DNA of 64,000 nucleotides from Leptodactylus fallax (lineage: Eukaryota > Chordata > Amphibia > Anura > Leptodactylidae), in assembly GCA_947044405.1 (NCBI GenBank), contig CAMRHE010000018.1, positions 5,775,501-5,839,500 on the forward strand, written 5' to 3'. Shown here in pieces: positions 11,528 to 23,359 of this stretch. Within the stretch, counting starts at the first letter, position 1, and every line of letters begins with the position of its first letter. Under the pieces are notes generated by a model, which saw only the letters and a list, made by a program, of their open reading frames with translations, did not search any database and was not told the DNA's origin. Position numbers and translations under genes: made by a program.

Positions 11528-12389
11528 GATGCAGCTGTCAGGACATGCCAGCCCACACTGGGAAAGAGCATAGTCCGGCTGGGTTAGGGAGGCATAGTAA
11601 GATTTTGCCTGTCTAAACTAGATGTTAACTAAGGGACCCTAGTAAGAAGTGGCAGGCACCAGAGGGTTAACTCACCACCCGAGTGGCCTATCCGCGTCAC
11701 ACAGGGCCACTGGTACTATAGAAGACAAATTTGGGGTCCAGGTGTAGCAGAGAGAGGCTTGGTCTTGAGGTGAAGTGATGAAGGCCCCAAGATGGCCGCC
11801 TCCCGTTGTGAGAGTGGCGGTAGGCCTCAGGCTTCAGATATTCCTCGGTGTCGGCTAGAGCGTGGTGGGAGAGTAGAAGAAATCACCCACGCAGATGGGA
11901 AAGCCTGGCAGTGTGGGCGGTGGAGTCGCCGAGGAGCCAGCTGGTAGCGGGCGGTCCCGTTCAGGCTGGTCCGCGAAGGTAGAGTAGACCCCAAGATGGC
12001 GGCTCTCGGTGTGGGTAATTCAGTAGGCCGCAAACCCTGGATGTCCCGTGAGTGCAGCCGGAGCTATCGGTAGTACCCGCGGCAGTGATAGGTGAGAGCC
12101 AGAAGGCACTAGTCGGTCCGGCCTTGCTAGTGCTGCGGAGGCTCCTGAATCCAAGATGGCAGGCCTCTGTGAGGAAGGAAAGGTAGGCTTCAAACCGGAG
12201 CAGCCAGCAAGAAACCCCGAATCGTAGTCAAAAGCACCCTAGATGTACTAACAGGGCCTGGGGGAATGGCCAAGGGTGTCTGAAGTCAATAGAGGCTAGG
12301 ATGGCAAAGATGATGATCAGATTAGGTGAAGTACTCAGGAGAGCAACAGAGCACACCTTCAGTCCCTTTGCCGGCTAGCCACGTCCCCC
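11528..12389 (-). promoter_or_regulatory. L1-like 5' UTR with three YY1-like motifs
   Basis: GC-rich 5' region upstream of ORF1. AAGATGGCCGCC (11789-11800), AAGATGGCGGCT (11993-12004) and AAGATGGCAGG (12153-12163) lie on the + strand, antisense to the element. They match the YY1 core AAnATGGCGGC closely at the second site and less so at the others. Spacings are about 204 and 160 bp, with partly similar surroundings, so this may be a decayed tandem promoter repeat. That YY1 sites position initiation in mammalian L1 is known; its relevance here is inference. Confidence 0.5.
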
Positions 12390-12805
12390 TTAGTGTCCAT
12401 TTTTTAACACTGTCCATTTTTTTTTTTTTTGTTTCTGCTTTCTGAGCATGCGCAGAAACAAAACGGATATAAAATAACGGACAGTAACTGATGTCCATTA
12501 CCCATAGACTTCAATGTTAAAAAAATAACGGACACTTGCCGTCAATAATCCGTTTTTCCAAACGGACAAAAAAGTCCTGCATGTAGGATTTTTTGTCCAC
12601 GAAAAACAAACGGGCTTCTGACGGATTGGGTGTAAACAAACACAAACAGACACTAACGGACACAATATAAAAACCCATTGAAATGAATGGAAATTTTAAC
12701 AGATTTCTGACGGTTCAGCTAGTGTCCGATACTAAAATCTTGTAACGGACAATACCTACGGACACTACTAACGGTCACCAACGGTAGTGTGAACGCCCCC
12801 TTAGA

Positions 12806-13165
12806 GGAAAACAGTCAACACAATCCTCTGATTCCATATAGGAGAAGGGTGAGTATCTAACTCGTCCTACACTCACCCTAGTTCCTCAGAAATAACTCCT
12901 GCCCTGACAAGGGCAGTCCCCAGGAGTCACCCTATCAAAATTTCACTGACCATTCTGTCGTACATTACCCGACTTGTTTCATCTACAGTAACATAGACCT
13001 CCTCTGGGGATCATCAAGACAGAATGTAAACAGAATTACTTAGTGTTATTAATACTTATCCCATATAGATTACCCTGTATAGGGTCACTTATATAAAAGT
13101 TACTTACACAAGGTATGGCAAACTTTACTTCTTTAGAGGTGCAGAGGGCTCAACTCCAAGGTTAC
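12806..13165 (-). repeat. Interspersed repeat X, copy 1, part b
   Basis: Reverse complement of copy 2 segments at 23550-23733 and 23970-24145. Shared words are caatcctctgattccatata, tcaccctagttcc, gtttcatctacagtaa, gattaccctgtatagggtca and ggttgagccc/gggctcaactcc. Similarity fades after about 13165. Confidence 0.7.
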
Positions 13166-13849
13166 TGGGTGACTGTACAGACAGTAAGTCTGGCATGTGT
13201 GCATTACGGCGCTTCATTATCTGGTTTAAATAGAGAAAGCCCAGTTTTCCAACATTTTTGACCCACCCCCATGCCACGCTCCACAGGCACTGCTCATGTA
13301 CACCACTATACTATTACTGAAAACATCCAGGTCCCCCAGCCACCAGGTGGTCTCAATGCCTCTTGAATAGCTAAAGAAATCTTACCAATTAGCTCAAATT
13401 TATGGTGGAAGACTCAGTGACCCTTAGGATGGAAGACCCTTAGGTGCCACAATATTTAAGTGAAATATCCATTTTCCTGCTGTAGGATACTTCTGTCCCA
13501 ATCTCCACCTCTTTCATTTTGAAAAACCCGATCTATGCCGATGAATTTCATTGCCACCAATTTTCCATTAGGCATAAAATTAATGTGTCTCACAATGGGT
13601 GTATCTTGAGCATGTTTTCTTGGTGGATGTGGATAGTATCACCAGTTAGTGCGGAGTAGGGTCCCAACCCTTAGAAATCAGGAAATGGACTCCGTACATC
13701 AAAAGTAGGTATAATGAAATGTGCTTTATTCACTTCCAAATACAATACGTAGAGTGCAATAGTGATGTTTCGGTCTAACCAACCTACATCAGACTCTTTT
13801 GTGTTGTATAGGGGGGGGGGGACATAATCCCCAGAAGATCAGGGCGCTT
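13166..13849. other. No gene; foldback-type motif at the right
   Basis: 13690-13800 contains aatgtgctttattcactt and gatgtttcggtctaaccaacctacatcagac. This is a weak relative of the motif in the palindrome at 43 kb. The rest is unrecognised. Confidence 0.35.
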
Positions 13850-14135
13850 AGGGAATCCGAAATACCCCAGAGTATAGTAATCGGAGGCCCAGGATAGGTG
13901 AGGGAACATAAAAACCATTGTTACTCACCTCTCCTACAATCCGGTGTTACTCAAGGCAGCAGGCTTCTGCCCTCTTTGGTGACGTCATCAGGACATGACG
14001 TCGGCCTGGCCTAGCCCACATCACGTCTGTGCGCAATTAAACAGGGCTGTAAGCTGTAGGGAGTGCACTGGAACCCAGGATAGGTAAGTTTTTATGTTTG
14101 TCACCACCTGGGTCTCCGATCAGTATAATAATAGT
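13850..14135. repeat. Inverted-repeat core, CRE-like site between outward splice-donor-like sites
   Basis: ACTCACCT (13923-13930) and AGGTAAGT (14082-14089) face outward. TGACGTCA sits at 13980-13987. The outer arms (gagtatagtaatcggaggcc and ctccgatcagtataataatag) are inverted. Same architecture as the cores at 6.1, 30.3 and 39.3 kb. Confidence 0.6.
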
Positions 14136-14600
14136 TTGTGGGTAGGCCACTATGAGGCATAATACTGTGTACAGGGGCCACTATGGGGCATAATACTGTG
14201 TGCAGGGGTCACTGTGGAACATAATACCTTGTGCAGGGACCACTATGGAGCATAATACCGTGTGCAGGGGCCGCTGCGGGACATAATACCGTGTGCAGGG
14301 GCCACTGCAGGGCATAATACTGTGTGCAGGGGCCACTATGGAACATAATACCATGTGCAGGGGCCGCAGCGGGGCATAATATCGTGTGTAGGGGCTGCTG
14401 CGGGCCATGATACCATGTGCAGGGGCCACTGCGGACCATAATACCATCTGCAGGAGCCGCTGCGGGCCATAGTACCATGTAATACTGTGTGCATGGGCTG
14501 CTGTGGGCCATACTGCCATGTAAAACTGTGTGCAGGGGCTGCTGTGGAACATTATAGTGTGTGTAAATTGGGTGTTATACTGTGTGGGGGCCAGGAGAGG
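14136..14600. repeat. Minisatellite, about 30-33 bp units
   Basis: Roughly thirteen head-to-tail units of the type gcaggggccactgcggnacataataccgtgt. Long minus-strand frames across it (periodic CTQYYAP-like peptides) are artefacts of the repeat length. Confidence 0.85.
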
Positions 14601-15230
14601 GGTGCTATGCTGTGGGGGGGGAGTCTTAGCTACTTACTACTCTGATAAGGGTTCGTTAGGAAGGGGCATTTTATATAAGGGAGCTTTATGAACTTAAGAT
14701 GTGTTATTTATATAAAGGCATTATTAATACAAGGGGGGGTTATTTATATAAGGGGCCATTAGGGAGCATTTATAAGGGGGTGGTCATTTATAAAAGCTTT
14801 CATTAGAGGACATCAATTATATAAGGGGTCATTAGGGGACATTATGAATAGAAGGGGGCATCATTTATGTAAAGGGTCATTAGGGGAGCAGTATTTATGT
14901 CAGGGGGGATCAGGGGCATAATATAAGGGGGCAATTAATTAAAGGGCTTGTCCAGGATAACCACTTTCTTAATATGAGACCGGGGAAAGTGATTAAAAAA
15001 CAAAAAAAAAAACACCTACTCACCTGTCACTTGTGCTTCGATGTCTCCCACCACAGTCTGGTTCTGCTGCTCCGGTGTTTTCTTCTGGCGGAAGTCCCCA
15101 CTGCACATGCCCGCTGAGGTCACTGACATGGGATGTCACAGTGCTATGGGGACTTCTGCTGGAAGAAATCACCAGAGCAGCAGGACTGAAATGCGCTGGA
15201 CAACCTCTTTAAGGTGGCACTTGGGCTTTA
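14601..15230. repeat. AT-rich degenerate array and composite repeat
   Basis: 14640-14960 is a loose array of gggg/cattatttatataagg words, like that at 32320-32760. 14941-15200 begins aaagggcttgtccaggataacc, has ACTCACCT at 15018-15025, and ends ctggacaacctctttaa. It looks like a TTAA-type MITE carrying the same core. Confidence 0.5.
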
Positions 15231-15539
15231 TTAAAGGGGCTTTCCAGCTCATTTTTATTGATGATCAGTGAACTCCCTCCTCTGATCAGCTGTATGAAGG
15301 GGCCCCGGCGCCTGTTTATATCACACGCTGTCTGTTTATAGTGACCGTGTGATATAATTACAGTCTTGTCACAGGCGTATATAGGATGAGGCTGTAGTTA
15401 CATGACATGGCCGGTGTGAAGTGAATGACACTATGTAAACAGAGAAGCCGTCACGGTGCTTACACAGGTACCACGGTTCATTCACACAGCTGATCAGTTG
15501 GGGTCCAGGGTTTTTGAGCCCCACTGGAAAACCTTTTAA
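15231..15539. mobile_element. TTAA-flanked foldback MITE
   Basis: TTAAAGGGGCTTTCCAG on the left and ctggaaaaccttttaa on the right form inverted ends with TTAA at both edges (15231-15234, 15536-15539). The interior shows an inverted pair around tatcacacgctgtctgttta and the later atgtaaacaga. It resembles 33305-33642. TTAA suggests a piggyBac-like target, but the superfamily is not proven. Confidence 0.55.
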
Positions 15540-16855
15540 TTAGTTAACACCTAGGGCATTATTAATAAGGTGCACTATTTATACAGGGTACACACGGACA
15601 TTATTAATATAAAGATGCACTTGGAAGTATTATTCATTATGGAGGGCTATATCATATATTTTATAATTGGGGTAGCAGCAGGATGGGGGCTTTGTGTAAT
15701 AAGTCACAGCTGAAAGAAATGGTCATGGCGGTCCAGAAGGAAGAGAAGGGAAATGTGAAGGATTAGTCACCTGTAAGTCCCTAAATGTTACTGCCCTGTA
15801 TTCACCTTAATGATAGAGGATAAATACCTGATTTATGGGGGTCTATCTGCTGAGAACCCCACTGAGCCTGAGAATTGGTTTTTTTTCCCCCCACTGGGTG
15901 GGGAATTCAGCCTGACCGCAGCCAGGCTGAATATAGGCGTGCCGCTTGGTGGATGGACAAACCCACGCTCTCATTCACTTCAATGGGAGTGCCAAATATA
16001 GCCAAAGTCCAGTACTCAGCTATCTGCGGCGCTCCTATTATAGAGAATGGGGGCCATGCGGGGTCGTCCATCCACCAAGCAGAAGATGTGTGAAGTTACA
16101 TTCATTGTTAATGCTTATTGTTGTTGATCTGATACTGAAGTAATACAGGAAGAAGAATTCTTAAAAACTGTTTTATAACTTTGTGTATTGTGTATATTGT
16201 GCGATGATAGCAGCGTGTGAAGCTAGTAGCATGTGAACTCAATTTTTTTTTTTTTGGGGGGGGGGGTTGTCTTTCCATAGTCCGCCTCAGGCAGCAAAGA
16301 GGCTAGGTTCACCACTGCTACCATGGGAAGATGTTGCGAATATGTCCCCACCAGTGACTTTAAATCAGGGTTCAGCTGTAAGATGCCGCAGTGTCTAATA
16401 ATAATTTCCCTTGCAGATCTAGAACTATTATCAGTCTCACTATCTCGCTTTGCTTGTATTCATTATTAATAGTTTACTACTGTCCCTCCCTGTATGCCTC
16501 CCTTAGGATGTGATCTGGGTACCCCCATTCCTGAAAGCAGGCCCTCAGATTTCTGGCCTGCATCACAAATTTGATTTTACTTGAGCGATTACCTGTAATT
16601 ATACCTTAGTTTTCCTCTGATCTGCGTGACGTGTGTTTATCCATGTGCTTTTAAAGTTTCTCTCTCCCCTCTTGGTTGATGTTATACTTTCTCTATCGCT
16701 ATGTCTATTTCTTTCTCTACTCTTCTTACTGCCTCTACAGATGCATAGCCAAGTCACATATTTAAATCTTTAGTATCATATTTGATATACCTGGAGAAGA
16801 GTTTGTTATTCATCCATTGGAAAGTAATATTTTGTTAATATTACTGTCAAGAATG
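15540..16855. other. Composite repeat end, then no recognisable feature
   Basis: Up to about 16320 the sequence is repeat-like: an inverted pair around ttggtggatgga/tccatccaccaag (15950 and 16068), a T11/G10 run at 16242-16266, and cgcctcaggcagcaaagagg. 16330-16855 shows no gene. A pyrimidine stretch ending ctctacag at 16740 is not followed by a convincing exon. Confidence 0.4.
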
Positions 16856-17054
16856 TTACATCTGTTGTTGCTGCTTTAAGGTTGTCATGTCAACATAAAG
16901 AAGCTTCCTGTTAGGATTGATTGTTGCTGCTTTAAGGTTTCCATGACAACATAGGGAAGTTTCCTGAGCAGGGCTTTATAAACCACTCCCTCATCACCCA
17001 GCTTTGCTGGCTAATTAGTATGCAACTACCTTCTTGGCTCCTGACATTGATTTG
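16856..17054 (+). repeat. Repeat X, copy 2, left part, possible LTR
   Basis: It holds a 58-bp imperfect tandem duplication (ttgttgctgctttaaggt at 16865 and 16922) and a TATA-like tttataaa at 16976. Start TGTTACATC, TATA-like box and promoter-like duplication would suit an LTR, but no target duplication or internal domain was found. The unit continues beyond the LINE at 23489. Confidence 0.4.
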
Positions 17055-17500
17055 TGTTTAATCAAATTTATTAAAGTTTTATAATAAGAACAGAAAAAAT
17101 AAAAGGGAGAGGGGTACAATGCTATGACATCAATATCAGATAAAACAATAACAGAGGGGGCACGCAGGCCACCTTATTAATGGATAAGGCACAGAGGAAA
17201 GTTTGGGTAAAAAGGCCAACGAAGCCCACTACAACAGGATCAGAAATAAATGACACAATGACAACTAAAACGACTATAACTTTAGGTGGGTGATAGCTAA
17301 AAAAAAACAAAAAACCTAAAAGGTCAACTGTAAAGAGCTACCGCAGGGCCACCCACCTAACAATAAATTAAAACAATCGTCAATAGGAAGGGGACCAAAA
17401 GTGGAACACAGGTGTACAAGACATATGAGACCTAGGACACGACAAGAGCAGGGGAGGGACACAGGAGGGAGGAGGTAGGAGATGGAACGGAAGGGGAAAT

Positions 17501-20500
17501 TTAGAAATGGAGAGCAGCCAGACACTGCACCAACAGAAAAACAGAACAACCCCAAGTCAAGAAAAAAAAAGAGAGAAACTCAGAGGACTCCTGAAACCCC
17601 ACCCACGGCCGCCAGAGGGACTCAAATTTGGAGGGGTCGGGTGAGTCCTCAGCCACCAGGGCCTCCATTCTCCTAATAAGGAGAAGCTCCTGAAGGAACT
17701 CCACCAGGGTAGGCACAGCAGTGCTACGCCTATGCCTGGGGATAACTGTTCTGGCAACGGTGAGGAAGTGTCGCAAAAGGTCCCTTTTAACGGCAGAAAC
17801 CCTCCCCGGTATAATAGAGAGAAGTGCGAGCTGGGGTGAAGGCGTAACAGATCTGCCACTCACTTTGGCATAAAGCTCAAAGACGGCATCCCAAAAGGGT
17901 TTAAGGGCCACACATTCCCACCAGATATGGTATAAGGTATCTTTTTTGAAACCACAGCGCCAACACCGGTCAGAGACTCCAGGGTAGATCCTATGTAAGA
18001 GGTCAGGACAGCGGTACCAGCGGGTCAGTATTTTGTAATGCTTTTCCTGCACACCACAGGACAGCGGGAGTTTGTGTGTGTATAGGTAGGATTTATCCCA
18101 GTCGGCAGTAGAGAGGCGAGTACCGAGGTCAGACTCCCAGGGGCCAATGTAGGAGGGAGGCCCAGGTGTAGTGTCTTGGAGGAGAATGCCGTAAAGAACA
18201 GAGAGGGCGCGCGGAGTGGTGTCAGTCTGGGAGAGGGCAAGCTCCAGGTCAGTTAAAGAGGATGAGAGCGTAGGGAGCAGGGAAAACCTGCGGATGAAGG
18301 TAGTGAGCTGGCCATGTTCCAACCAGGACAATCGGAGATTGGGATGAGAGGCTTGCAATTGTGACAGAGAAGGAAGAGAAGTGCCATCCATGACCTGATG
18401 CAAACAAACATCATCCCTAGCCAACCAGCAAAGAAATCTGTCGGCGGAGCAACCCGGTGGGAACATGGGATTTCGGAACAGAGGGCTGAGAGGACCCGGG
18501 ACCCTGGCTATGCGACCACCTACGCTTATGGAATCCCAGGTCTTGAGGAAATGAGAGGATGAAATGGAGTGTCTAATAATACTGGGGCGAAAGTGAGACG
18601 GAACCCAGGGCAGGGAGGGGAGATGAGCTGACAGCAAGTCGGCCTCTATAGAGACCCACTGCTTGTCCGCCCCGCGATAGCGCCAGTCAAAAAGGCGCAA
18701 CAGTACTGTCGCGCGATAGTATATTCTAGGGTCGGGCAAGCCCGCACCACCGCGATGTCTACGGCGTGTCAATGTCCGGAAGCGTAACCTGCTTCGTGAT
18801 GCTCTCCACACAAATCTCCCAAACAAAGTCTGGGCGCGAACAAAAAAGGAGCGTGGTATTGGAATGGGCAGAACTTGAAACACATATAATAACCGGGGCA
18901 TGACATCCATTTTTAGCGCGTTGATACGACCAAACCATGAGAGCATGAGGGAACCATATTTCCGCAGATCTGTCGAAAGGGATTCAAGGAACGGTAAGTA
19001 ATTAAGGCAGTAGAGAAGGGAGAGGTCTGAAGGGATGTGAATCCCGAGATATTTAATGGAAGTGCGGTGCCATTTGAAGGGGAATTCATTCGCGAGGAGG
19101 GCTGCTTCTGCTGGGGGCAAGGTGATATTGAGGGCCTCACTCTTAGAGAGATTTACCTTGAAATTACTCAGGTGGCCAAAGCGACGGAACTCACGCAGGA
19201 TGGCCGGAAAGGAAACGCGCGGCTGAGAGATGTATAAGAGGAGGTCGTCGGCGTATAAAGCCGTTTTGACCTGGCGGTTGCCCATCCGCACGCCATGGAC
19301 ACTAGTAAAATTCCGTAAGGCAGTCGCTAGATGTTCCATGACCAGTGCATATAAAAGAGGAGACAGGGGACAACACTGTCGCGTGCCATTCCGGACCGGA
19401 AAGGAGTTGGAGAGGAGCCCGTTAACCCGCACCCGTGCCGACGCGTCGCCATAGAGAGAAAGCACCTTACTCAGGTACTGCGAGCCAACTCCAATTTGCT
19501 GGAGTGTGGCCCGCAGGAAGCCCCAATGTACAGGGTCAAACGCTTTTTCAGCGTCCACCGAGAGCAAGCACATGGGAGTATCAGTAACGCGGGCCGCGGA
19601 GATCGCCAAGAGCGTCTTGCAAATATTATTCCTGGCCTCGCGGCCTGAAATAAAGCCAACCTGGTCAGTGTGAACCAGGCCCGGCATCAAAGGGGACAGT
19701 CAGTTAGCCAGCAATTTGGCAAATAGCTTAATGTCAATGTTGAGCAGGGAAATTGGGCGATAGCTGCCGCAACTGGACGGATCTTTCCCAGGTTTGGGGA
19801 GGACAGTGATAAGGGCTGATAAGGATTGGGAGGCAAACAGAGTTGTGTCATCAATACTATTAAAGACACGGGCCATTATTGGAGAGAGGAGGTCTCGGAA
19901 GGACTTATAAAATCTGGGGGTAAACCCGTCAGGGCCTGGGGATTTGCCCGAGGGAGAAGATTGAATGACAAGGGAGACCTCCTCTTCGGAAAAAGGGTCC
20001 TCAAGAAGCGCTCTATCCGAGGGAGCGATGGTGGGGAGAGAGGTCTCGTCGATGTATTCCCTGATTTTCTCATGAAGAGAGTCCGGGGAAAGATCAGCAT
20101 ATTGTCCCCGAATATTATAGAGGTCGTGGTAAAAGGAGCGGAATGCCTTTGCTAGCTCTCTAGCATTGAGGAGCTCCGTGAAGTCTGCCTGAGAGCAAGA
20201 CCGTTTATGCAGCACTTCAAGGGAATGGATCTTGGCTAACTGCGCAGAGACCCAAGCCGCCCGCTCCTTTTTAAGGCCCGCACCATGTTTAATCAAGACT
20301 CCCCGGACCACGCATTTTAACGCTTCCCATTGAAGAGGGGGTGATGTAGAGTCCCGGGCATGATCAAGGCCAAAGTTCCTGATCGCAGCGCCAACGTCCT
20401 CCCGGCATGTGGTATCTTTTAAAAGGCTATCGTTTAGACGCCAGGTAAAAGGACGGCGTGCGAGTCCCGGAATCTCCAGTGACAAAAATACAGGCGAATG

Positions 20501-21187
20501 GTCCGACCAAAGGGCGGAACCAATCTGCCCCGTGGGGGCCCAAGAGAGAGCATGATGGCTGATCAAGAAAAAGTCAATGCGGCTATAGGAGTTGTGCGCA
20601 GGGGGAGTGATATGTATAGTCTCGCTCATTAGGATGCAGGATGCGCCACACGTCGACCAACTGGGAGTTATGGAGGGCAGTCTTAAGACTACGCAGATGA
20701 GACTGAGAATGGGGGGGCGGGATGGGGTAGAGTCAATCAAAGGATCCAATACAAAGTTAAAGTCACCCCCGAGAATCATGACCCCCTCGCCAAAATCAGA
20801 AAGTTTGCCAACCAGGTCCCTACAATACCGCAATTGTCCCCGATTAGGGAGGTAGCAACCCGCTATGGTGAGAACTGTACCCGCGATGCGCAATTTAAGA
20901 AAAACAAATCTGCCCTCAGGGTCAATCAGGGTGTCCATTACCTTGTGATGCAGAGACCTATGCAAAGCAATAGATACTCCCTTGGACTTGGCGGCCGGGT
21001 TGACGCTGTGGAACCAAACGGGGAAATGGTGGTTGCGGATATCCGGTACGTGACCTTCCTTGAAGTGCGTCTCCTGTAGGATAAGGATATGAGAATGCTT
21101 TTTATGAAGTTGGTACAAAATCTGGCTGCGTTTTTGTGGGATGTTAAGTCCCCGTACATTCAGTGTGCAAATATTCAGGGTAGACAT
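17501..21187 (-). pseudogene. L1-like ORF2 (endonuclease-reverse transcriptase), about 1,228 codons, one nonsense codon
   Basis: ORF2p makes the target nick and copies the LINE RNA into DNA. APE-type endonuclease motifs appear in order: NVRGLN (residues 9-14), QETHF (about 38), GGDFNFV (about 139), SRIDFFLIS and WSDHSP (about 205-235). RT motifs follow: [50 protein letters not shown] and YADDLLL. A CCHC knuckle, CWRCGFKKDTLYHIWWEC, lies near the C-terminus. An in-frame TGA at 19702-19700 replaces what is probably a CGA Arg in LLANRL, consistent with CpG decay. About 35 endonuclease codons between 20705 and 20608 are out of frame: in the neighbouring frame [19 protein letters not shown] is readable. 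Two compensating indels are implied, one at a G7 run. The protein is inactive but young-looking. Confidence 0.88.
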
Positions 21188-21189
21188 AG

Positions 21190-21704
21190 CTAAACAGGGA
21201 AGGGGAGGGGAGACACACTTAGGTAAGGGAAAAACTGATGCAAACTATCGCAAATTAACACAGCTATGAACAAAGTCTTAACTGACTAAACAGTAAGGTG
21301 GTGGGGTGAACCACCACCGAACCAGGTGGGGAAAAGGCAAACAATGCCAAAACACGTGCTACACAGTAGCACGGAGACCCCGGTGGGGAACGAGCTTTCC
21401 AAAGAGGAACTGCTCCCCCCCCGGACCCCCGGGCCACGCCACTGTAAAGATAACTGTAGTAACAAAATAAGCTGACCGAGAAAAACAATATGCATAAACA
21501 TAAATGAAAAAGAAGAAAAGAGGGGAGAGGGAAGGAAGGGTAAGAGAAGAGAAAAAAAAAAAAAAGGGGGGGGGGGAGGGAAAAGAAGAAGGGAGGAAAA
21601 ATAATAACAATACTCATACTCACTGCCCCACAAGGGGCGGACGCGAACCCCTAGGGGTTACGGAGAGACTTTCTCACTGGCATGTAAAAGGAACAGTTCA
21701 GTGT
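21190..21704. other. LINE inter-ORF spacer with purine-rich tracts
   Basis: It contains a G/A-rich stretch (21505-21600, including an A14 run and G10) on the + strand, which is C/T-rich on the LINE sense strand. No coding signal. Confidence 0.6.
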
Positions 21705-23359
21705 TCAAGTTGGAAGGGCTTGATGGTCCCGCGTCAGTGCTGTAGGTGTGGAAGCTCGGTCACGTCGGCGGCGTCTGGAACAGCGCTGAGACTGTGCTGG
21801 TTGGGCTGGTTCTGAGGAGCCAGGTAGCAGTGGCCAATGCAAGATCTGTACCGTAGGAAGACCAAGAGCAGCTGTGAAGGCAGGAACATCGTCTGGACGA
21901 GACAGGGAAATGATGTAGCCATCCCGCCGGACCTGCAGGCGGAAGGGGAATCCCCAGGAGTACGGGATCTGGTGATGGATCAGGAGGTCCAGAAGAGGCT
22001 TCAAGGCACGCCGTCTAGCAAGAGTGAGTCTGGACAGGTCCGGGAGCAAGCTGATGGGAGCGTCCTGAAAAACCACTTGGCGGGTGTCCCTGGCCTTCCG
22101 CATAATGGCCTCCTTGAGCTGGTATCTGTGCACCCGGCAGATGACGTCTCTAGGGTTAGCAGAGTCCAGAGGGCGTGGGCCCAAAGAGCAGTGCGCCCGG
22201 TCCAACTCGAGTGGAGAGTTAGGGGGGGACCCCCAAGAGGGAGTTAAAGATGCCACGTAGAGTGGCGTCCAATTTCTGGGGTTCAATGACTTCAGGGAGG
22301 CCCCGTACCCTGATGTTATTCCGTCTGTTCCTGTTCTCGAGGTCGTCCATGAGGTCTGTCAGATGGTGTAATTGGTGAGTATGAGACCGCAATATGGAGT
22401 CATGGGTAGATAACTGGGTAGAAAACGAAGTGGCGGAGGCCTCCAAGGTATCCACTCTTCCCTCTAGTGATTGTACCGTGGCACGGACGGCTGACAGTTC
22501 TGTTTTGTATGACTGCTCCAGGCGCGCCACATATTCCTCCATGTCAGACTTTGTAGGGATGGCACGTAGATGGGTGCTCAATTGACGCAGTTCAGCCAGG
22601 GTGTCGGAGGAAGCACCAGAGAAGGAAGGTGCACAGGTTGCAATAGTCCCAGTGAGGTCTCCCCGCACTCTGACCAGCAGAGGCGGGGGCTGTGACAGGA
22701 GTTGTTAACAGAGGAACATGAGGCAGGTACGGGGCCGCCGAGGCTGATAACTGGCTCAGAGGGGCTGTGGTGGTATCCAGACAAGGGCTGCGGAAGGTAG
22801 GGACGCCCAGTGGAGATGTGGCCAACTGTGACCCAGTGCCAGGAGGAGCTAACAGAGGGGCCTGCAGCACAGGCTTCAGCGCTGTAGTGGGAGTGGAGAA
22901 GGCCACAGGCCAGGGTAAATTAGGTGCCTCCCTACCTCTGGCTGGGTCCAGGAGAGAGCGCTGCAGCGGTACATTGGTGGCAGTGGAGCGCTGGTGTCCA
23001 GAGGATGTGGGGGACGGCGGTAGCGACGGCCAGTCCTGCCCCGCGGTAACTGTTAGGGGAGAAGCGGGGGCTGAGCGGAGCTCAGACTCCCGCACGGTCC
23101 AAGGCTCCGGGGGGCTGATGGAGCAGGCCCCAGTTACCAGTAGAGGCCGGGGCGCCGCTATGTCAGGAGCTGCGGCGGCCGCCGGCTGCGAACCCGCGGG
23201 GGTGCCGCTTGAGGAGGCGGCGACGTCAGGCGCCATTTTGGAGGGCGCACGATGTAGGCCGGGAGCCGGGCCCTGCAGGAATTTATCCATAGTGGACTCC
23301 GTAGAGGCCCCAGGAGGGATAAAAGTCGATCTAGAGGGGATCCGCTGGGACTTGCCCAT
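21705..23359 (-). pseudogene. L1-like ORF1, broken by two frameshifts
   Basis: It corresponds to the LINE RNA-binding protein. The first frame (23359 to about 22650) has a Pro/Ala/Ser-rich N-terminus beginning MGKSQRIPSRSTF. The second (22668-22219) holds a coiled coil (MEEYVARLEQSYKTEL, VQSLEGRVDTLEAS) and the RRM entry DLENRNRRNNIRVRGLPE. The third (22286-21705) carries the C-terminal domain (RDVICRVHRYQLKEAIM, LTLARRRALKPLLDLL, IPYSWGFPFRLQVRRDG, SRPDDV). Frames change near 22660 and 22230. The N-terminus is longer and more disordered than in the copy at 10469-11527. An open frame on the opposite strand (22767-23489) is its GC-rich shadow. Confidence 0.85.

Larger units (their letters stand above)
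8148..12389 (-). mobile_element. L1-like LINE, internally deleted, with target-site duplication
   Basis: A 16-bp direct repeat, TTAGTGTCCATTTTTT, stands at 8131-8146 and 12390-12405. The element reads on the minus strand. Its 5' end starts GGGGGACGTGGC, like the 5' end of the second LINE at 23471. It has a 5' UTR (11528-12389), ORF1 (10469-11527) and a truncated ORF2 ending near 8366. The 3' UTR has an AATAAA-like signal (ccaataaaatg on the sense strand). Intact relatives are about 6.4 kb and this copy is 4.24 kb. The loss is mostly the endonuclease and N-terminal RT part of ORF2. Confidence 0.85.
8121..12805. mobile_element. Harbinger-like MITE, split by an L1-like LINE
   Basis: MITE sequence occupies about 8121-8147 and 12390-12805. 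The right end reads tagtgtgaacgccccc followed by TTA, and TTA also stands at the left junction within X (caatctta). Comparison with X copy 2 gives the empty site (caatcttacagggaggaaaac). Internal palindromic words such as acggacaaaaaagtcctgc and attgaaatgaatgg are typical of the family. The left terminus is eroded. Confidence 0.6.

Noticed and set aside
14181..14552. 123-aa minus-strand frame with PLHTVLC/CTQYYAP repeats
   Set aside because: Minisatellite artefact. Overlapping open frames in other registers show the same.
16640..16760. Pyrimidine tract ending ctctacag as a splice acceptor
   Set aside because: In-frame stops follow within a few codons in the obvious reading and no donor or coding signal supports an exon.
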